Source: Balneola sp.
GTDB lineage: Bacteria > Bacteroidota > Rhodothermia > Balneolales > Balneolaceae
Length of the DNA stretch: 64,000 nucleotides
Direction: 5' to 3'
Assembly: GCA_017640785.1 (NCBI GenBank)
Contig: JAEPPZ010000008.1
Coordinates: forward strand, 1 to 64,000
Shown: one piece after another, positions 62,009 through 64,000 of the stretch
How positions within the stretch are numbered: the stretch's first letter is position 1
How the letters are laid out: every line of letters starts with the position of its first letter
Program-made: the position numbers and the translations under genes
The notes under the pieces: generated by a model
What the model was told of the DNA's origin: nothing
Database searches by the model: none
What the model saw: the letters and a program-made list of their open reading frames with translations, nothing else

Positions 62009-63640
62009 ATGGCAACAGGATTTTTTAACGTCCCACCGGCAATCAACGAACCTATTTTGAGCTACGCTCCGGGTTCTCCTGAAAGAGAAGAACTTCAGGC
62101 TGCACTTAAAGAAGCTCGATCAAAAGAAATTGATGTTCCAATGTATATCGGAAGCGAATTAGTTACTACTGATAACAAAAAGCCAATGTCTCCACCGCAT
62201 GACCACAAGCATATTTTAGGTCATTTTTCTGAAGGTGATGCTTCTCATGTTAAGCAGGCTATTGATGCTGCTATGGAAGCGAAAGCAGATTGGGCAAATA
62301 TGGGTTGGGAACACAGAGCCAGTATTTTCCTGAAGGCTGCTGAATTGATCGCAGGTCCATACCGTGCAAAACTGAATGCAACTACAATGTTGGGGCAGTC
62401 AAAGAATGCATTTCAAGCTGAAATTGATTCTGCTTGTGAGATCATCGATTTCTTAAGATTTAATGTTGAGTACATGACTCAAATTTACTCTCAACAGCCG
62501 GAATCATCAGAAGGCGTTTGGAACAGATTAGAACAACGCCCACTGGAAGGATTCGTATTTGCGCTAACTCCATTCAATTTTACGGCTATTGCAGGTAACT
62601 TACCGACTTCTGCAGCGATGATGGGTAATACCATTGTCTGGAAGCCTGCTTATACACAGATCTATTCTGCCAACGTGTTGATGGAAGTTTTCCGCGAAGC
62701 AGGTGTTCCTGATGGCGTGATCAATCTTATTTATGTAGACGGTCCTACAGCAGGAGACATCATTTTCTCTCATAAAGATTTTGCGGGAATTCACTTTACA
62801 GGAAGTACTGCTGTATTCCAGCATATTTGGAAAACTATTGGTGAAAACATCTATAAGTACCGTTCTTATCCGCGAATTGTAGGAGAGACCGGTGGTAAAG
62901 ACTTCATCATGGTTCACAAATCTTCTAAAGCTAAACAAGTAGCAACTGCTATTTCCCGTGGTGCTTTTGAATTTCAGGGACAAAAATGTTCAGCGGCTTC
63001 CAGAGCATATATTCCATCTAACCTTTGGGAAGATGTAAAGAATTATGTGATTGAAGATCTTAAGTCATTCAAAATGGGTGGAACTGAAGACTTTAGTAAT
63101 TTCATAAATGCCGTTATTGACGAGAAATCATTCGATAAAATTGCGAAGTACATCGACGATGCAAAAGCCAGTGATGATGTGGAAGTGATCGCAGGTGGTA
63201 ACTACGATAAGTCGAAAGGATATTTCATAGAGCCGACTGTTCTACTTTCTAAAGATCCAAAATACACAACTATGTGCGAAGAGATCTTTGGACCCGTTAT
63301 CACCATTTATGTGTACGACGAAGACAAATTCGAAGAAACACTCGAGTTGGTTGATAACACTTCTCCGTATGCATTGACAGGTTCTATTTTCAGTCAGGAC
63401 AGATATATGATCGAGCTTGCAACCAAACGATTGGAGCAATCTGCCGGAAACTTCTACATCAATGATAAGCCGACCGGCGCCGTTGTTGGTCAGCAGCCAT
63501 TTGGTGGAGCAAGAGGATCAGGAACCAATGACAAAGCAGGATCTATGATCAACTTGCTGCGTTGGGTTTCTCCAAGAACGATCAAGGAAACTTTTGTAAC
63601 TCCAACGGATTACAGATATCCGTTTTTGGGTGAAGAATAG
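62009..63640 (+). CDS. pruA: L-glutamate gamma-semialdehyde dehydrogenase (P5C dehydrogenase)
   Basis: A 543-residue monofunctional aldehyde dehydrogenase that oxidises P5C/glutamate semialdehyde to glutamate, the second step of proline degradation. It has the catalytic Cys in FQGQKCSAASRAY, the catalytic Glu block IVGETGGKDF, FTGSTAVFQHIW for NAD and the long N-terminal extension of P5CDH (MATGFFNVPPAINEP..YAPGSPER). The C-terminal GAVVGQQPFGGARGSGTNDKAG is diagnostic. The proline dehydrogenase gene is not in the window. It is followed by a strong terminator. Confidence 0.95.
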   Translation: MATGFFNVPPAINEPILSYAPGSPEREELQAALKEARSKEIDVPMYIGSELVTTDNKKPMSPPHDHKHILGHFSEGDASHVKQAIDAAMEAKADWANMGWEHRASIFLKAAELIAGPYRAKLNATTMLGQSKNAFQAEIDSACEIIDFLRFNVEYMTQIYSQQPESSEGVWNRLEQRPLEGFVFALTPFNFTAIAGNLPTSAAMMGNTIVWKPAYTQIYSANVLMEVFREAGVPDGVINLIYVDGPTAGDIIFSHKDFAGIHFTGSTAVFQHIWKTIGENIYKYRSYPRIVGETGGKDFIMVHKSSKAKQVATAISRGAFEFQGQKCSAASRAYIPSNLWEDVKNYVIEDLKSFKMGGTEDFSNFINAVIDEKSFDKIAKYIDDAKASDDVEVIAGGNYDKSKGYFIEPTVLLSKDPKYTTMCEEIFGPVITIYVYDEDKFEETLELVDNTSPYALTGSIFSQDRYMIELATKRLEQSAGNFYINDKPTGAVVGQQPFGGARGSGTNDKAGSMINLLRWVSPRTIKETFVTPTDYRYPFLGEE

Positions 63641-63672
63641 TCGCTGACTTTGATCACTGATTAATTGATTTC

Positions 63673-63707
63673 AAAAGCCTCACATTTTTTAATGTGGGGC
63701 TTTTTTT
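63673..63707 (+). terminator. Terminator of pruA
   Basis: Stem AAAGCCTCACATT/AATGTGGGGCTTT with one bulge and a following T7 run on the plus strand. Confidence 0.85.
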
Positions 63708-63719
63708 GTTTTTTTAATT

Positions 63720-64000
63720 ATGAAGCAAAAAGAAAATTATTTAAAAACATACTCTGACTTTTTCGATCTCTTCGATGACAATTGGGAGAAAAAAATTCAT
63801 CAAATAGATATAGAAAAACAGTTAAAAAGAATTAATTATATACAGGTAAAAGACCCTCAAGAGTACCTTGAAACGAATTCGAATCGAGTAAAAATTGAAC
63901 ACTACATTACGAGTACAGCCAATCAATTAAATTTATATTCGCTCAATATTCTAAAGCTAGAAAATTGGAATATCATATTTGAAGATGAGTCAAATAAACA
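63720..64000 (+). CDS. Hypothetical protein, N-terminal part (cut by window edge)
   Basis: An open frame from ATG 63720 runs to the window end without a stop (93 codons): MKQKENYLKTYSDFFDLFDD onward. It is Asn/Lys/Ile-rich with no signal peptide or membrane helix and no motif I recognise. Base composition is more AT-rich than pruA. It starts right behind the pruA terminator. Without the rest no function can be suggested. Confidence 0.6.
   Translation, partial: MKQKENYLKTYSDFFDLFDDNWEKKIHQIDIEKQLKRINYIQVKDPQEYLETNSNRVKIEHYITSTANQLNLYSLNILKLENWNIIFEDESNK

Overview
The window reads as ordinary chromosome from a marine member of the Bacteroidota/Balneolota group, most likely a Balneola- or Gracilimonas-like bacterium (inferred from gene content, not from a marker tree). 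Supporting signs are an AT-rich genome, few Shine-Dalgarno sites, a T9SS type A sorting tail, Gram-negative envelope genes (TonB, RlpA, HflKC), a SecA with lineage-type insertions and no zinc tail, and an archaeal/eukaryal-type ProS. Nearly every gene is housekeeping. I see no prophage, integrase, CRISPR array or plasmid module.

Layout. 1-460: minus-strand tRNA-Thr/Tyr/Gly/Thr cluster leading into tuf, which is cut by the window edge. 530-3470: queA-ispD-ispF-dedA operon (queuosine and MEP isoprenoid steps). 3573-9809: secreted protein, LytR_C protein, rsfS, hydroxyacid dehydrogenase and a 1281-residue NtrY-like kinase. 9859-14203: MATE pump, then a tight three-gene operon of type III polyketide synthase, methyltransferase and flavin monooxygenase, the layout of a phenolic-lipid/quinone pathway. 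14195-16551: two paralogous GAF kinases, one without its phospho-acceptor histidine. 16664-24957: acnA, a REP-associated Y1 transposase carrying a large palindrome in its own coding sequence, cspA, secA and a polyphosphate-glucokinase-like gene. 24965-27183: small membrane ORF, VOC protein, a SRAP protein without its catalytic residues, and a CPBP protease. 27756-32261: hflC, hflK and a membrane SpoIIE-type phosphatase. 32413-43078: MscS channel, receiver protein, bacilliredoxin, SOD, SthA-like transhydrogenase, DUF429, aspS, LuxR regulator and TM2 protein. 43284-49642: AT-rich CoiA-like gene, tRNA-Met, proS, nnr, vanZ and two tonB genes. 49683-56581: Nudix, DUF1844, DUF1015, serC, rhomboid, S74 and T9SS-tail proteins. 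56679-63640: rlpA, a crtI-like gene, a photolyase-like gene with unusual domain order, a DUF2256 zinc protein, a second photolyase-family gene without Fe-S ligands, and pruA. A truncated gene starts at 63720.

Two gene-free islands, 27184-27755 and 40426-41583, carry the same two fold-back repeat families in mirror-image order and look like copies of one composite segment. Short REP-like palindromes also occur near 41.3 kb, 41.5 kb and 44.6 kb.

The most interesting points are catalytic or cofactor-site losses in otherwise intact genes (SRAP protein, second GAF kinase, Fe-S-less photolyase homologue), the type III PKS operon, the photolyase/DUF2256 locus and the mirrored repeat islands. I did not find a clearly new multi-gene system. 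All functional calls rest on motif reading without database searches.
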